Shown in pieces: positions 42,701-56,000 of a stretch of DNA of 64,000 nucleotides. The notes under the pieces were generated by a model, which was given only the letters and a program-made list of their open reading frames with translations, searched no databases and had not been told where the DNA came from. Source of the DNA: Pelomyxa schiedti (taxonomy: Eukaryota; Evosea; Pelobiontida; Pelomyxidae); the NCBI GenBank assembly GCA_020536535.1, contig JAHLWZ010000858.1, positions 1-64,000 of the forward strand. Direction: 5' to 3'. Within the stretch, counting starts at the first letter, position 1. Every line of letters starts with the position of its first letter. A program made the position numbers and the translations under genes.

Positions 42701-45700
42701 ATGGCAACGGCGCCGGCAACCGCACCTGTGCCAACACCGACAGGCAACACTTGTTACAGGGTGACATGTTGTGCCTCCAGAATAGACCGTAAGGACGGCA
42801 TTGGCTCCGCCTCGGACGCGTAAACCTCCCAGCACAAACAACCCACAATTCAATCCTCCACAGTTACGTTGTGATCAAGTCTGCCGACGACGGGCGCACC
42901 GTTGGCCGCTCGGGGGTCGCGTGGAACACCCTGGACCCAACTTGGGAGCCGTTCGAACTGTGCCTCGACCCGCCGCCGACGTTGGGGTGTCCCAAAGGAA
43001 CCAAGACCGCACAGCCTGGAAAGCAGGCCAAGGGAGAGGGAGAGGTCCCTGGCACGACTCCAGGAACTTCCCAAACAATTTCAGGAGCCACAACAACAAC
43101 TCCAACAGATGCCGCTGCTGCTGCTGCAACAGCTCCATCACAACTAGCATCAGTTAATACTACTGGATCCACAGCTTCACCTTTGGCATCAACTTGCGGA
43201 GCAGGCACTACTACAAAGGGGGGAGCTGTTGCTCCTATGTTGGATATTGAGGTATGGGATTGGGATGACACTAGGCAGGACGACTACATTGGAGGATTCC
43301 AATGCAGTTTACTTGAATTTGTGACACCCAATGTCCCTCGTCCCTTGATCAATCCAGCTAAAGTCGGGAAGTATGCTATTTTCTTTTGAAAAACCATAAC
43401 CTCCAAAAACCTACTAATTGAATACAGATTATACACAAACTCTGGTACATTTGTAGTTACTGATGCCCAACCAGTTTTACAATCCTTGCTTTCTGCAACG
43501 TCCTGGAAAATAACCCTGAATGCTACAGAACTTGACCCGATGGATGAAGCAACGCTTCTTGCTGGTATACCCTCCCTCTAGAGAAGTGATTGAGATAAAA
43601 ACTAGACCCTTTTTTTATCATGGTGAGATCGGAGGTCCCTCCACCTGGAGAAACAGAATTGGTACCCCCTGTGGTACTTCCAACTGATTCCTTTTTTGTC
43701 ACCATAACACTTCACTCCAGGATACGAAGGCTCCTTCGGTTACCAAAGCAAAGAAAGGAAAGAAGACAAAGCCTTTACCAAAGACAGAAGCGGTCTCCCC
43801 TGGGGCCGCAGAACCTGTTCCTGAAGAGCTAGAAGGGCTTACTTCCGACGAAATAGTTATTTATAGGAGTCAAGTGCAGAGGAACACTGCCAAGTAGTAT
43901 CACATTTCATTCATATGAGCGTTATAACACCACCCAAAAGCCCTGCCTGGCCCCAGTTTACACTTAATGCGTCTATATTAGGCGCCATAGATGGTTGGGT
44001 TACATTGCATCTCTATGTACTTTCTTACTGTTGAGTTGTTTTCCTAAAGAAGTTAGGACTGGGATGAACCGCAACTTCGCCACCAGTACATGGGAACATG
44101 TAATTTTCCAGTGGGTGCACTCCTTACCAAAGGAAGCGCCTCAACCATTAGCAATATTCCCGTGTGTTACCGGGACATTGATTGGGTATCTTCTGGTACT
44201 ATGCATGTCCAATCGGTTGTTCCGTCATGGGACCCTGTCACTCCTGACGCCGCTATTGTGGAATATATAATACAACCCACTGCCCAAAAAGTTTGTGCAT
44301 GCCCTCTTGTTCATTGATTTAACTTACTTTTCTCCCATTCAGCTGGGTGGGGGAGGGGTCCTTAAAAATCTTTTAAAAAAACCTTCAATGGATCCTTTTG
44401 TCATTCTAAAATTGCCGGATGGATCAATTTTGGTTTGCATATCCACATATATTTGCCATTTTGCCGTTAATCTGGAAATACCATAGCATCAAACAGAAGT
44501 CTTACAGAATAACCCAAACCCTACTTTCATGGAGTTCAGGTGAATCAAATTGTTTTATTTTCTTCATCTCACTTTTCATACAAGACTTCCTGTAGCAAAA
44601 GTTGGTGGATTGGACATACCAATCACCTGGTGTGCAATTGCTGTAGCCAGTTCAAAACTGAGAGTACGTTAAGGGAGTTCCACGATGCCGATCCGGCAAA
44701 TAAAAAATCAGCATTGATCGGGACTGTAACAACTTCCCTGAGACACTTGAGTTTTTTTGGGAACCAGCCAGTGTGGAGTATTATCAACGCCGCCAAAGCT
44801 TCTGCAGCTGCAGACTCAAGTACTGCGGTATATGATAACTCTGGTGTACTGCGCATTCAAAAGTTTGAGCCAGTGCTAAATCCTGCACTAGTGGTACCCA
44901 CTTCTTTTAAACTATTCTAAACAAATAACGAAATATCATTTTTTTGCAGCCTGCAATTCCACTTTCAACCCCTACTACACCACCAAACCTTGGGCTTACT
45001 GGTGACAGCTCGTTTCATTCCTATCGCATACTTAACACCCCTAGGTCCAGAGGCAGCTTTTGCTGCAGAAAGTGCTGCAATCATGGCTGTTGTACCTGGG
45101 CAACCTCCTGCCTACCAATTATTTTGTCAAGCTACAAAGTTGGACTCTAAAGATGGATTGATCAACCGCACATCTGATGGGTTTGCCCCCACCCGCACTC
45201 CTTTATGTAATTTTCCATTGTACAGTTACATTGTCATTAAGAACCCACTGGGAAAGGTGGTTGCCAAATCAGGGGTGATTTGGGTCAATCTTAGTCCAGT
45301 CTGGGAACCTTTCGAAATTTCTACAGTAGAGTGTAACGCCGGAGCTACACCAACTCCAACAACACCCAGTACTCCAACTCCCGCCACAAAAGGAAAATCA
45401 AAAGTACCAGTAACACCGCCCAGTGCTGGTGGTTTGGTAGTAGAGATATGGGATTGGGATGCAACTGGAAGAGATCACTTTATTGGGATTTTTTCTTGCA
45501 CTCTTTCAGAGCTTACTACCCCCAATGTACCTCGCACTCTGCTCAACCCTGACAAGCAAGGGAGGTAATCTCCATTACTTCCCCAATTTCTACTCATCTT
45601 TCCTTCAAGGATGTTCTATTCCAACTCGGGGATTTTCAATACGGTGGATGCGCGACCTGTGGACAGACCATCACTGACTGCAACCTCATGGAGAATCACC

Positions 45701-47523
45701 ATCTCCGCGGAAAATTTGCCTAATATGGACAATGGTTTCCTTGTCAATGCAGGTGTGCAAAAGGAAAGACAAAAACAAAGTGATCTTTGCATTAGACGCA
45801 TTTTTTTACCTTGTACGGAGAGATGGACCATCTCCCGGAGCTGTTGAACTTATACCTCCAACGGTATTTCCCCAAAGGTTCTGTGATATTTTGCAAACTG
45901 CAAAAGGGGAGGAAGGGAGCACCAAAGACCACAACAACTAAGCCAACACCCACAGTCCCTCCTCTACTAACTGGTTTGACTCCAGATCAGGTGGTTATCT
46001 ATAAAAGCAAAGTCATGCCTTCAACCCTTTGGTACATATGTTGTATTTATTGGGACAAACAAGAAAAAAACTAATATTCAAACTCAAAAAAAGCCCAACT
46101 TGGCCAGAATTCGCCATTGATTCTATTCTCATGGGAGGAAATGTTAATGGAAATGTGACCCTTCATGTTTATGTATTTTTTCTCCCGCTTCTTTTCTCTT
46201 TTTAATACATCGCTTAGGATTGGGATAATGTGGGGCAGTCAGAGTACATTGGCTCCTGCGATTTGACAGTGAGGGAGTTAACAACAACAGGAACTGCGAT
46301 ATCTATTTCACCCGTTCCACCATGCCACAGGAGTTCCGGGTGGTTGTCAAGTGGCACTCTCAAAATAACTCGTGCAACCCCATCTTGGGAGAGAGCCGGG
46401 ACAGGAGACAATGTTACTGAATATATTGTGCAATGTGAAGGACAGAAGGTTCTGTTTTAGGTGTCTATTCCTGGATTGACGAATCCCCCAGATTGGAGGG
46501 AAATCTGGATCCCTGTTCAAGAAAGTTATTGTCAATCCATACCTTGTAATCTCACGTCCAGACGGATTCAAATTGGTTTGCCAATGTATCAATGAATTTA
46601 GTCTCATTGCGTTCCAAGCATACAACAGAAGAGCTGGTGAACAACTTAAATCCAATATTTACTGAGTTTAGGTTCGTTTCAATTATCACCTTTTCCTATT
46701 TTCATCAATTCCAACAGATTAAGTGTGTCTATGATTGGAGGTTTGGACGTTCCAGTGACTTGGTATCACCGGGCTCTTTCCCTTTCCAAGTTATGACATC
46801 ATCAGGCAATTCTTTGATAACTCCTCTGGTACCGCATCCCTAGTTGGAACTGTTACAGCGACACTTCGAGAATTTAGTTTTTACGCAAATCATGGACAGT
46901 GGCCAGTGATAGACCCATCTCGCACTTCAGATGAATCTGATAGCTATATTAACTCTGGCATCCTTATCATAAAAAAATTCGATCCGGTCCTTGGTGTTCC
47001 CACTCAGGTCTCACCATTCCTCCATGTAATTGTACTTACTGTGCGCTTGCTTTCCCAACAGGCTGCGGTATCTATAACGACTCCCCCCGGTTCCGCTCAG
47101 CCCAACCCACAAGCTTCCACCAGCAACTCCTCGTCCATTTATGATTCCTCTTCATCATCATCCTCGCATCACTCCCCCACAACACCAACACCAACAATCC
47201 CCTCCTGTCCTTCCACATCCACCCCAAATACAGCAGCACCAACACCGGCAAACCCCTCCATTTCCCCAATGTCATACCCGGGCATGGTGCCACAAGGAAC
47301 CAATACACCCACTGGCCTTCCCTACGGAGCAATGCCCCCCTACGCACCCATTACAATGCCGCCCTATCAGGGGTACCCGTACCCCTCCGGTCTCTATGCT
47401 GGCCCCCCCTACATTCCTCCTGGCCAGCCACAGCAACCAGGTGGTGTGTACTATCCACCGCCTCCTACGGGAGGGTACCCACCTTATCCACCTCAGCAGT
47501 ACTACCCACCACAGGGTTATTGA
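42701..47523 (+). CDS. Copine-like protein with two C2A-C2B pairs, no vWA domain, Pro/Tyr-rich tail
   Basis: The start MATAPATAPVPTPTG is at 42701, and a first splice gives KDGIGSASDA/YVVIKSADDG. The C2 signatures recur: NTLDPTWEPFELC, LDIEVWDWDDTRQDDYIGGF, EFVTPNVPRPLINP, then DPFVILKLPDG and YDNSGVLRIQKFEPVLNPAL. The second half repeats this: NLSPVWEPFEIS, VVEIWDWDATGRDHFIGIF, ELTTPNVPRTLLNP, and INSGILIIKKFDPVLGVP. The short 'xxNSGxLxIxKFxPV' closing is the copine C2B end, so two C2A-C2B units are present in tandem. Where copines carry a vWA domain, this protein has a Pro/Tyr/Gly-rich tail (YPYPSGLYAGPPYIPPGQ, ending PPYPPQQYYPPQGY-stop). Calcium-dependent membrane binding is the family role. 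Many introns; domain borders are approximate. Confidence 0.78.
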
Positions 47524-47971
47524 CCGTTCCTCTCGTTTCTAAAAGAATGTTTTAGTACCAGCAAGCTACTTTACAAATACAAAAATTCAAAAAAATTGCT
47601 GCCACCATACGCGAGGGACGGAGTCGGCTCCCTTTCCCCCTCAGACTTTCCATGGACAGACCAGACTTGACCCCGTGTTTCTCCTTGAGAACCATTTTGC
47701 TTGGTCGGCAACAAAGCAATAAAACCAGACACATGTTGAACCATTAAGGCCGTGGGCACACCGTCGAGGAAAGACTCTAACAGGAAAAACGTCATCTCAC
47801 CACAATGTAGCCATCACCACACTTGAAAAGATATAAGTCGCGGTCTCGTTTCCTAGAAGGTCCCTTTTTTTTGTTTTGTGTTATCATTTCCACAGAATCC
47901 AACAGAAAAAATAAAAAAACAAGTGAACCAACACCACCCAACAACGACATAGGAAACAATTAGTCAGCTGT
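47524..47971. other. Intergenic region, no gene seen
   Basis: 448 bp between two plus-strand genes. It contains a minus-strand open frame (47552-47795) without coding character, and T-rich sequence near 47865. It should hold the C2 gene's terminator and the next promoter. Confidence 0.4.
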
Positions 47972-48667
47972 ATGAGCGTCTCACACTCGTATTATGATGC
48001 AAGAATGGGATGTGAAGCATTGCGCATCACAGACTCTACAGGTACATGTTTTTCGAATAACAACTAGCACTGTTCTGAGGCGAGCTAATAAGAAATTATT
48101 ATTTAATTTACATTGCCGCTGAAGCGCCCCCGCCACTCATAAATTAGATATAAAATAATAAATAAAAAGGTATTTTATAAATTTAAAAAATTGTTAATAA
48201 TCTCAAATTTTTTTTATTTCAACAAATAAAAAATAATAAATCGTTTTCCACAAAAAGGAGCATTTCTGTCCACCACAGAAGGGGCAATTTTAGTCCAAAT
48301 TCCGGGTACAGTGACTCTGACCTTTGGTACCTTTCCTACTCCACAGAAAGTCCTACTCACTGAGTCCAAAGTACTCGAAAATTACCCCAATGGAATCCAG
48401 CAGAGCACTTACCCTCACTGGCAGCAACAACCACTCCAACCAGAACAGCCAACAACAGACCCACCCGTGGAGCCACTTCCACTGCACGATGTTGCTCCTC
48501 CCGCTCACACTCCAAACACTCCAACACGACCCATTCCTATTGCCAGGATCCTGAACCTCCAGTGTTACGTTCCAAGCCCAATGCAGACAGTTGAGTTGGG
48601 TGCTTCACCACCATGCGAAGGACACCCGGACCTCGTCAATGGACCAGGAACAACAAATTTATGTTAA
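47972..48667 (+). CDS. Small two-exon protein of unknown function
   Basis: Exon 1 (47972-48041) reads MSVSHSYYDARMGCEALRIT and DST. Removing 48042-48257 (GT...AG) joins it in frame to GAFLSTTEGAILVQIPGTVT and on to LTFGTFPTPQKVLLTESKVL, ending PDLVNGPGTTNLC-stop at 48667. The C-terminal half is Pro/Gln-rich (HWQQQPLQPEQPTTDPPVEP). The intron, about 216 nt, is the longest I placed and extremely AT-rich (48100-48250). About 160 residues, no signal peptide or TM helix. The family is unrecognised; coding status rests on the frame agreement across the splice. Confidence 0.5.
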
Positions 48668-48710
48668 GAAAATGAGTCTGGTTCCTAACAGAAAAAAAAT
48701 ATGATGATTA

Positions 48711-51700
48711 TTAGCCGAGGAGACTATCGAGAAGCTCGGCGTCCCTGGGATGGAGCGGGGCGTGGTGGCGGTGGGACTGCAGCAGAGGGCGGATTATGGG
48801 ATTCACGCGATCGCCCCAGTGGGTGTGCATCCAGTTGAGAATCACGAGGCACAGGTTGATGGTTTGGCATGAGGATTTCGTAGTGAGAATGGGGAGTTGC
48901 TGCTGTTCCGGGAAAAGGTGCCCAAGCACAAAGTCAGCGAGCTGCGGAAGGTGTGACTCGAAGCTTTTTTCCCATTTGTTGTTCCTCCGGCTGATGATGG
49001 AACTAGAGCTAGAATGTTGCTGCTGTTGCTGTTGCTGTTGTTGTTGTTCGGGTCCCGAGAGGGCACCGTTGGGGTGCATGTACGACAGCCAAGTGTACAG
49101 AACCTGAAGCTGAAGTAGTTGCAGATGTGGATAATTGTGTGGCGTCGGGTTCATTAGCTGCCACACAACTCCCTCCAGGTAGGCGGAAATGTTCCCTGTT
49201 TGAGAAGTTGATAAGAATGTTACTCGGTTGGGGTTAGGCTTGAAGTAGTACATGTTTCATGCTTAGGAACAAGCCGGTAAAGAAGGAACAATGCAACGGG
49301 ATTCAGTAGTGGAGCTGAGAGTTCTCTCCCATGATGCTGGTCAAGGAATGATACGTAAAGCATAGTTCTGTACACAATTGTCAGAAAATACAAGTTATGT
49401 ATGGTGTCTACTTCATTTCTTCAATTCCACGGCGTCGAGTGTCGTCATCTACTCTATCAAAAAGGGTCTGTATAACATCCACTAAGATTGTCTTGGAGGA
49501 ATCCAGCCATTCTGATTCTGTTTCCCGCCAACCCCATTACATTCAGGTGTTATGTTGTAACTCAAACCATTCAAGTTGGTGCTCTCGAGATTTTTCTTGT
49601 AAGGAAGAGGTAATTCTGTCTTGATGACGGTCGCGGGGCCATTGCATTCATGTGCCAGAGCATAGTGAATAACTGGAACACACAATTTTTGTGCTACTTC
49701 GCTATTGGTTTCTGGGTGCAACATATAAGAAGAGTGATATTAACGGGAGAAACATACTCAGAGATGTTACAGTACACATCAGCTTGGCAGCAATAGATCT
49801 TAGATGAAGAGGATGATTCTCGTTGATGAGGCTTATGACATGGGATAGCCTGTCTGCCCAAAAAGGAGGCCACGGTGTCGGAGTGACACCCTGGAGAGTG
49901 GCGATGCTTAACAGCAACTTAAGGGCACTGTAGCACAGTTCAGTTTTACCAGGGTTGAGGAACGACCAGTAGAATTCAGCACATACCCTTAGGGATTTAA
50001 AAAAAAGAGACAATATTTAAGGGTGATACGGGTCAAAGATAATAGACTCCATATTTTTCGGTAATGATTTAACTGAGCTGTATCCCTGTGAACTAATTCT
50101 TTTTCTTTCTAATTCTGTGTAGCGCTTGATGCAGTTTGAAATTGAGTGGAGGGCTACATTGTAATGCTGAAAGGCATCAATATGAGGGTAAAAAAAGAGA
50201 GACATACATTCGCTGTGAAGAGACATGCATTCGCTCTGAAGAGAGACATGGTTTCAATACATTGAACAAGGCATTGAGTAATTTGGGGGTGCTGAGCTGT
50301 TACGTCAGTGGGGCAAAGTAAAGAGAAGAGGATAGGAGACAGTCCTAAAATTGAAGTGGGTTTTTTGGTTTTTTGTTTGAATAAATACCATCTACTCCTT
50401 CACATAATAGCACAGAGCATATATCTTTCCAAGGGGTGGTATCTGGTTGTAACCTGGCATGCCAACCCTTGGGAAGTCATTTTTGCACCAATGTGGAGTG
50501 GCTTACCGAAAAGATCCTTTCTATCATATCTTGAAATAAAATGGGTAACTTATAATAACATTTCAACATTGGAAGAAGAATTTCTGTTGGCATTGAGGTG
50601 CACATTCCCTCCCAAAGTTTGATTATTCTTTTAGACACGTTTGGTGCTGTTGTGCATAAGACTAAATAAAAAAATAAGGAAAAACTTACCACAATTGTCC
50701 ACTATCGCTGCAAGTTCAATAGCTTTATTGGAGCCCTGTTCTAATACAAGTTTCAGTGTACTATCCTTTGTGGGAGAAAAATTCTATGGGGACCAAATAG
50801 AAGAGTCGAGTGGGTACCTCAGCATTCCCAGATTGGAGAATTGGTTGCAGAAAATGTCTAGAAAACCAGGGTGGGATTTGTACTGGGAAGCGTTTAACCA
50901 CCTCTTCAATCTTATTTATTTTTTTTTGTACACTTGAGTTTGTATGCTCAATGACTTGTGTGTTATTAAAATTTGATGGGATACCCAAGCCTTATTTTCC
51001 AGCATCTCGAATACTATTGCTATAGGTACGTGTTTGGGGATTGGGTCTGTTGAAGGAAACAGCTTCTCAAGGAGTTCACAACACAGAGTGACTTTGAGGG
51101 AGTCAAATGGTGATTGCACAAGAAGCTGCGTGATAATTGTAGTAAGGTGTAGATCGTTTATCCTGCAAGTTGTTTTTGCGCAGTATCATACTGGGTTTTT
51201 TAATATACCATGCTTTATTTTTCAGGAGGAAGCATACACAGTGAGGAAACTCGCTCGAAGGTCTCCTGAACACCCACTTCAGATAGGGTTTCAGTATGGC
51301 ATTGTTGTTGCGCTGCAGGCACGCTTCTAGCCAATCAAGCACTGGCGCTGTGCATTAGTGAGCCTTTTTATTACCTTTTTTGTAATAAGACCTCTATTGA
51401 ACATGGGATTGTGAGAAGGTACAGCAAGACTCCCACTTGTGATGGCATTGTGGAGGCACAGAATAATGGTCATAAAAACACTTTGTTCGAGGGTGCCTTC
51501 ATTACGTTTTTAAGAAAAAACGTAAGAAATAAAATAAAAACCTTGATCTTCTATATCCCCTAAATCGGGGGAATCAAATAATGCTATTATACAGTGGAAA
51601 ATAGAGACATCACAAAAATCTGCTTTCCCATGGGGATTGGATATCAATTCAATGAGTGGAGTGATAACCCGGGTTGTGTATTCAGGATGAAACGTTATGA

Positions 51701-53001
51701 AGCCTGTAAGAACAGCATCAAGCAACCGGGGTTCCTTATATCTCTGAGGTACGTTAGTGCCAATGCTACCAAACAATTTCTATACTTGTGTATCATTGTA
51801 TTGCTCTTTCACGAGACATTCAAGTTGGTCACCAAATTGAGTATTTGATAATGCTTGTCCTTCCCAACGTTGTATGTGCTCAAGTGTGAGTACTTTTGTG
51901 GCATGTCCTAAACAACAATTAGTAAAAGGGGGTGGGAATTCTCCTTCCAGTACCGTTTGGAGGGCGCTGCATCAACAAATCAGATAAAAGTGGGTTTGGT
52001 AAAGAGGAACTTTGTTCGTGTTCCACATGGTGGACTTCTTGGCTGGTGTGGCGCACTTGTTGTGGGTAATGTTTCTGCTGTTGGGTTTGCTTTGCATGAT
52101 GCTTGAAACGCTGAGTTTGCACTTGAGTCTGTGACGAAGTTGGGGCTGGAATTAGCATCGAGGAGTTGGCGCTCACATCCGGGTAGCCAGATTGGCTATC
52201 CTGCATGCCAAATGAAATAGCGCCAGACTGCTGCAGCTGCGCCATTGCAGCCAACTCACACAACTGCTGCTGGTCCTGGTCCTGCAGAGCTACTATCTGA
52301 GGCATCTGCAGCCCGATCGACTGAAACATTGGCACGGAGGCAGGAGGCTGCTCCTGCCGCGGCTGCCGCGGCCTGCCCCGCTTCTTCTGCTTTTGTGCAA
52401 CTGCCATTGGCTGCATCACCTGAGGTATCATCTGCCCATGAGCGAGGTGCTGGTGGAGGCTCATTCCGCCGCCGACATCGCTCCCACTGTTTCCGAGATA
52501 GCCGAAGCCCTGAATTGCCCCATAATCGTTGTAATCCACGCCCGGCGGAGTGTCCGCATAAACGACGTCGCCCAGCCCGCCGTCGAAACCTGTCACGGAG
52601 CCCAGAACCATTTGTGGGAGGCGTTCCTGGTCCTGATCTTGGTCCAGGTCGATCTCTTGTTGCTGGTCGCGCAAATGGGGGCCGGGGCTGCGAAACTGGC
52701 GATTTGGCAATTGAACGGCCACAGTCCCGGCCCCGCTCATCGTTGGCGCCATTTGGTAGTACTGCAGTTGCAAGTTCTGCGGAATTGCCATGCGTTGTTG
52801 TTGTTGTTGCTGGTGCATGTGTATGGGAATTATGGGAGCTTGTGGGAGCTGGACCTGCCTCGAGGAGGAAGAAGAAGAAGTAGTTGACGATGAAACCTTG
52901 GAGCGCTTCCTTTTGGGGCCAGGGACCGACGCAGGGCCAATGACGGCCGAATTATTCGCAGGTGTCGCCGCCGTAGCTCGTGTGTGGCTTCGGGGTCGCA
53001 T
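48711..53001 (-). CDS. Large Gln-rich protein with AT-hook-like motif and helical-repeat body
   Basis: The ATG at 53001 (MRPRSHTRATAATPANNSAV) follows an unused TTG. The first exon encodes a disordered, Gln-rich region with KQKKRGRPRQPRQEQ, an AT-hook-like element, and ends near LLSDLLMQRPPNGTG. Downstream exons (51860-48711) encode alpha-helical, HEAT-like sequence: PRLLDAVLTGFITFHPEYTT, DWLEACLQRNNNAILKPYLK, LKVTLCCELLEKLFP, RIIKLWEGMCTSMPTEILLP, WADRLSHVISLINENHPLHL. A second poly-Gln tract is at 49016-49049. The end is LHPRDAELLDSLLG-stop. I do not recognise the family; the layout (disordered Gln-rich N-terminus, helical body, over 1,000 residues) would suit a transcription or Mediator-tail-like factor, which is inference. 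Exon borders are approximate. Confidence 0.55.
49016..49049. repeat. Trinucleotide repeat coding poly-Gln
   Basis: A TGC/TGT run on plus reads as about ten glutamines in the large minus-strand protein. Confidence 0.75.
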
Positions 53002-53079
53002 CTGGCCAATTTTTTTCAAAATTCAAGTTTAATTAATTTGTAAATTTGGAGCCATCAGATTTTTTTTTGTCTGCAAGGA

Positions 53080-56000
53080 TCAAGACTTGGTTTCTCTTAG
53101 ATTCGTTACGAACTGCAAACTGTCTTCTACCTTGCGCATCGTGGTTTCCGCTTTTTGTGTGGTCTCTGACAGCCATTTCAGGTCCAATTCGTTGTGCTTT
53201 GCATTGGTGATAGACAGAAAAGAGTACAAGGCTTTAGCACCATCAACTAGCTCCAGTTGGTCATCTATAATTTGGGCCTGCTCGATAGACCCTTCGTTCT
53301 TTTCCTGTTGTGTGTTTCTTCAGGGAAAAAGGATGGAGAGTAGAACCTCTAGCTTCCGGACTTCGGAATTCAGCAGATTGGATATGTTGAAAAGAGAACT
53401 CTGTAGCTTCTGTGCGTCAGCCAGGGCCTTGGAATAGTGCCCAGCATCAGCGACTTTGTCTGCCGGAATGCAACCATGTACTGCGGATACGCGTGAACAC
53501 AGAATTTCCTTGTACTGGTGCTCAAGTTTCTCTTCTTCAGACATATTGGCGTCATCAAGTGCTTGCTTTGTGCGGCGGTACCAATTCAAGATTTTCTCTT
53601 TAATCCATGGCTTGATTGTGACTTCAGGTGCAGGTACTGTAATCCTCGAGGCTTGTCCTTCCTGGGAAGAGTGCTCTTCCTCCTTTTTCGCTTCATGAGG
53701 CTCCTCTGTCCCGCTTCTTACCGAGATAAGCTCGACTGGTTTAGCCAGTGGCTCTGCTGTTGTCCGGGGCTGCGGACCACTTGGAATTGACTTCCTGCTG
53801 AACTGGGAAGGGTAGTAGTCAGGCTGGAGGATGGATGAAACTGATTTGTGTGGCAGCCATTCAACTAATTTAATGTAGGGAAGAAAGTATTGTGGCCTTA
53901 GCATTGGTAAACCTGTCCGCACAATTTGTATCAATGGATCATAGAGTGAACATGCAAATTCAAAAAAGATTTGGAAGAGCTCGGAGCACTGTGACATATT
54001 CAATACTCCCTGGAGGAAGTAGTAGGTACAGGGGTATTGGCACCATCGGTGAGTAAAGGAAGGAGTGCGAAGTAACTGGATGGCTTGCATGAATAAATTA
54101 CTATCATTGGGTAAATTAAAAACAGCAACAAGGAAAGCAATGAGAACATCAAGCCAGAACTGGTATGACTGTTCTTGTCTTATCCACTTGTCTGCATCTG
54201 CACTACGCTCAATGAGTGTTCTAAAGAGGTTCATCAAGTTGGAGATAAGGTTCCCCTGCTCCGGCATTGAGATGCAGAAGAGGGGAGTAGGTCCTTGAAA
54301 TTTCATCACTCTTGTGTACCACTTGTGGGGCACAAGAAACCAGGATGTGGCGCCGACAGTACACCCAATGACCATCTCTGCAAGCGACAACCACTCACGG
54401 CAATCACAAACAGGGCTGAGGAGTGTGGATCCAAGATATTGTATCATGCCGTAAACACCATAGAACCAATAATTGAAGACATCGTAGGTATTGGCAAGAG
54501 CAAACCAGAGTAACGCATCCCCTTCTGGCACTACTGCAAGATTCCACTTACTCAGAATATCTCCAGCCTGGAGTTCAAGGGCAAGTCGGAACCCTTTGAT
54601 TTGGTGTGTCGGGAGCGGGGAGCACCATAGTTCCATGGCATGAAAAATAAGCTCTTGGCGATGAGGAGGTAATATGGATGGTCTCCTTGGTGAGGCTAAT
54701 AAGAAATCAACAATATCAGAGAGAATTTTATTGCGCCAAGCTATAAGACTTTGCCTCGCATTAGTCGCATACTGAGTGCAGAAGGCGTCATTATCGGTCA
54801 CAGAGAAAATGGTCTGATAAATATCCCAGATCACACAAAGAGCAGTGAGTGCCTCATGAAGATTTGCCAGTGCTATAGTATTTCCAGAATCGAAGAGGCA
54901 CTTCGAAAAATCACTTAATAAATTCAGCCCTCTGTGCAAAGCAACACAAGCAGCTTGGGCAAACACAAGGTGATTTGGGAGAAAAGGTGACTGAGTCTGC
55001 AGGAAAAGTGGCAGCCAAGAGAAATCTGTGAGCTTCAAAGACCCGTCAGGGCATTGGTGCACAAGGTAGTAGTCTTGTATATTCTTCCTGAGCTTGGACT
55101 CCTTTTCACCATAGACTGGAACAAGACGGTGCCACTGATGAGCTGATTGTATAAACTCAGCCATATGTGAACCCCATTTTTTAAGGATCTGTATTCTTTC
55201 GTCAAATGAAATTCCTTGGCAGCACTGTTTAAGTGCAGTAGAGATAGAAAGGTCAGATAGAAGTTTTTGCAGCAGAAAATTCTCCGGAAACTCTTCATTT
55301 ACTTGCTTTTCAAAATCCAAGGTGATTGGTAACATGTCTAGGTGGGCAAGTCGTACTTTTAGTTCACAAGCAAATGCTCTATTCGAGGTTTTTAAAGTCA
55401 AGTTATATGCTTCATGAAGCAAGGTTTTCTTGCATTCCTGGTCACTGTACGAAGCGTAGAAAAGACATCTGGACCCTCTTTCAACCAACATCTGCTTCTC
55501 AGAGGAGCTAACTTTTTCAGCGGCTCGAATGAAGAGTTTACCAGCCTCTTCATACTTAAATTCCCGTGCGAGGATCTCTGCAGCTTGAACATATTTTCCT
55601 TGACGCAGGTACTCTTCAATGATCAGGTCAAAAAAGTTGTAGCGTTTTAGAAATTGGAGTCTTTCTGTAGCTGAGAGTAACATAAGTGCCATTGTCATGT
55701 CTTCCATGGACCGTGTTGTTTTAAATACCAATGCCGAATTTCTTACAAATCTCTGGTATTCTTCCCGTTGCACTAAAGCAGGGGTGCTATTCAACACATC
55801 AAAGGCTTTCTTCCTCAAGATATCAATGTGCTCTTTCCTCACATGTTGTACAGAAGCCTTTGAACAAAAGAAAATAGCGATGTCCATAGCTTCTTCCATG
55901 CTTTTACTTTTCTGCATGTCAAAAGCTAAATCAGGCCTACTTGCAGAGATAAGACAATTCACTGCACTTTGTGTGTCATTGATTGCTTGGTAAACTTCTG

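Noticed and set aside
52245-52887. Long plus-strand frames of 212 and 164 codons
   Set aside because: They are antisense to the Gln/Pro-rich first exon of the minus-strand gene; CAG/CTG-rich coding sequence leaves the complement open.
53320-53340. Apparent C-terminus LLSILFP-stop of the helicase
   Set aside because: A 45-nt GT-AG intron here joins VRKLE to EKNEGSIEQAQ, a coiled segment that continues to 53080.
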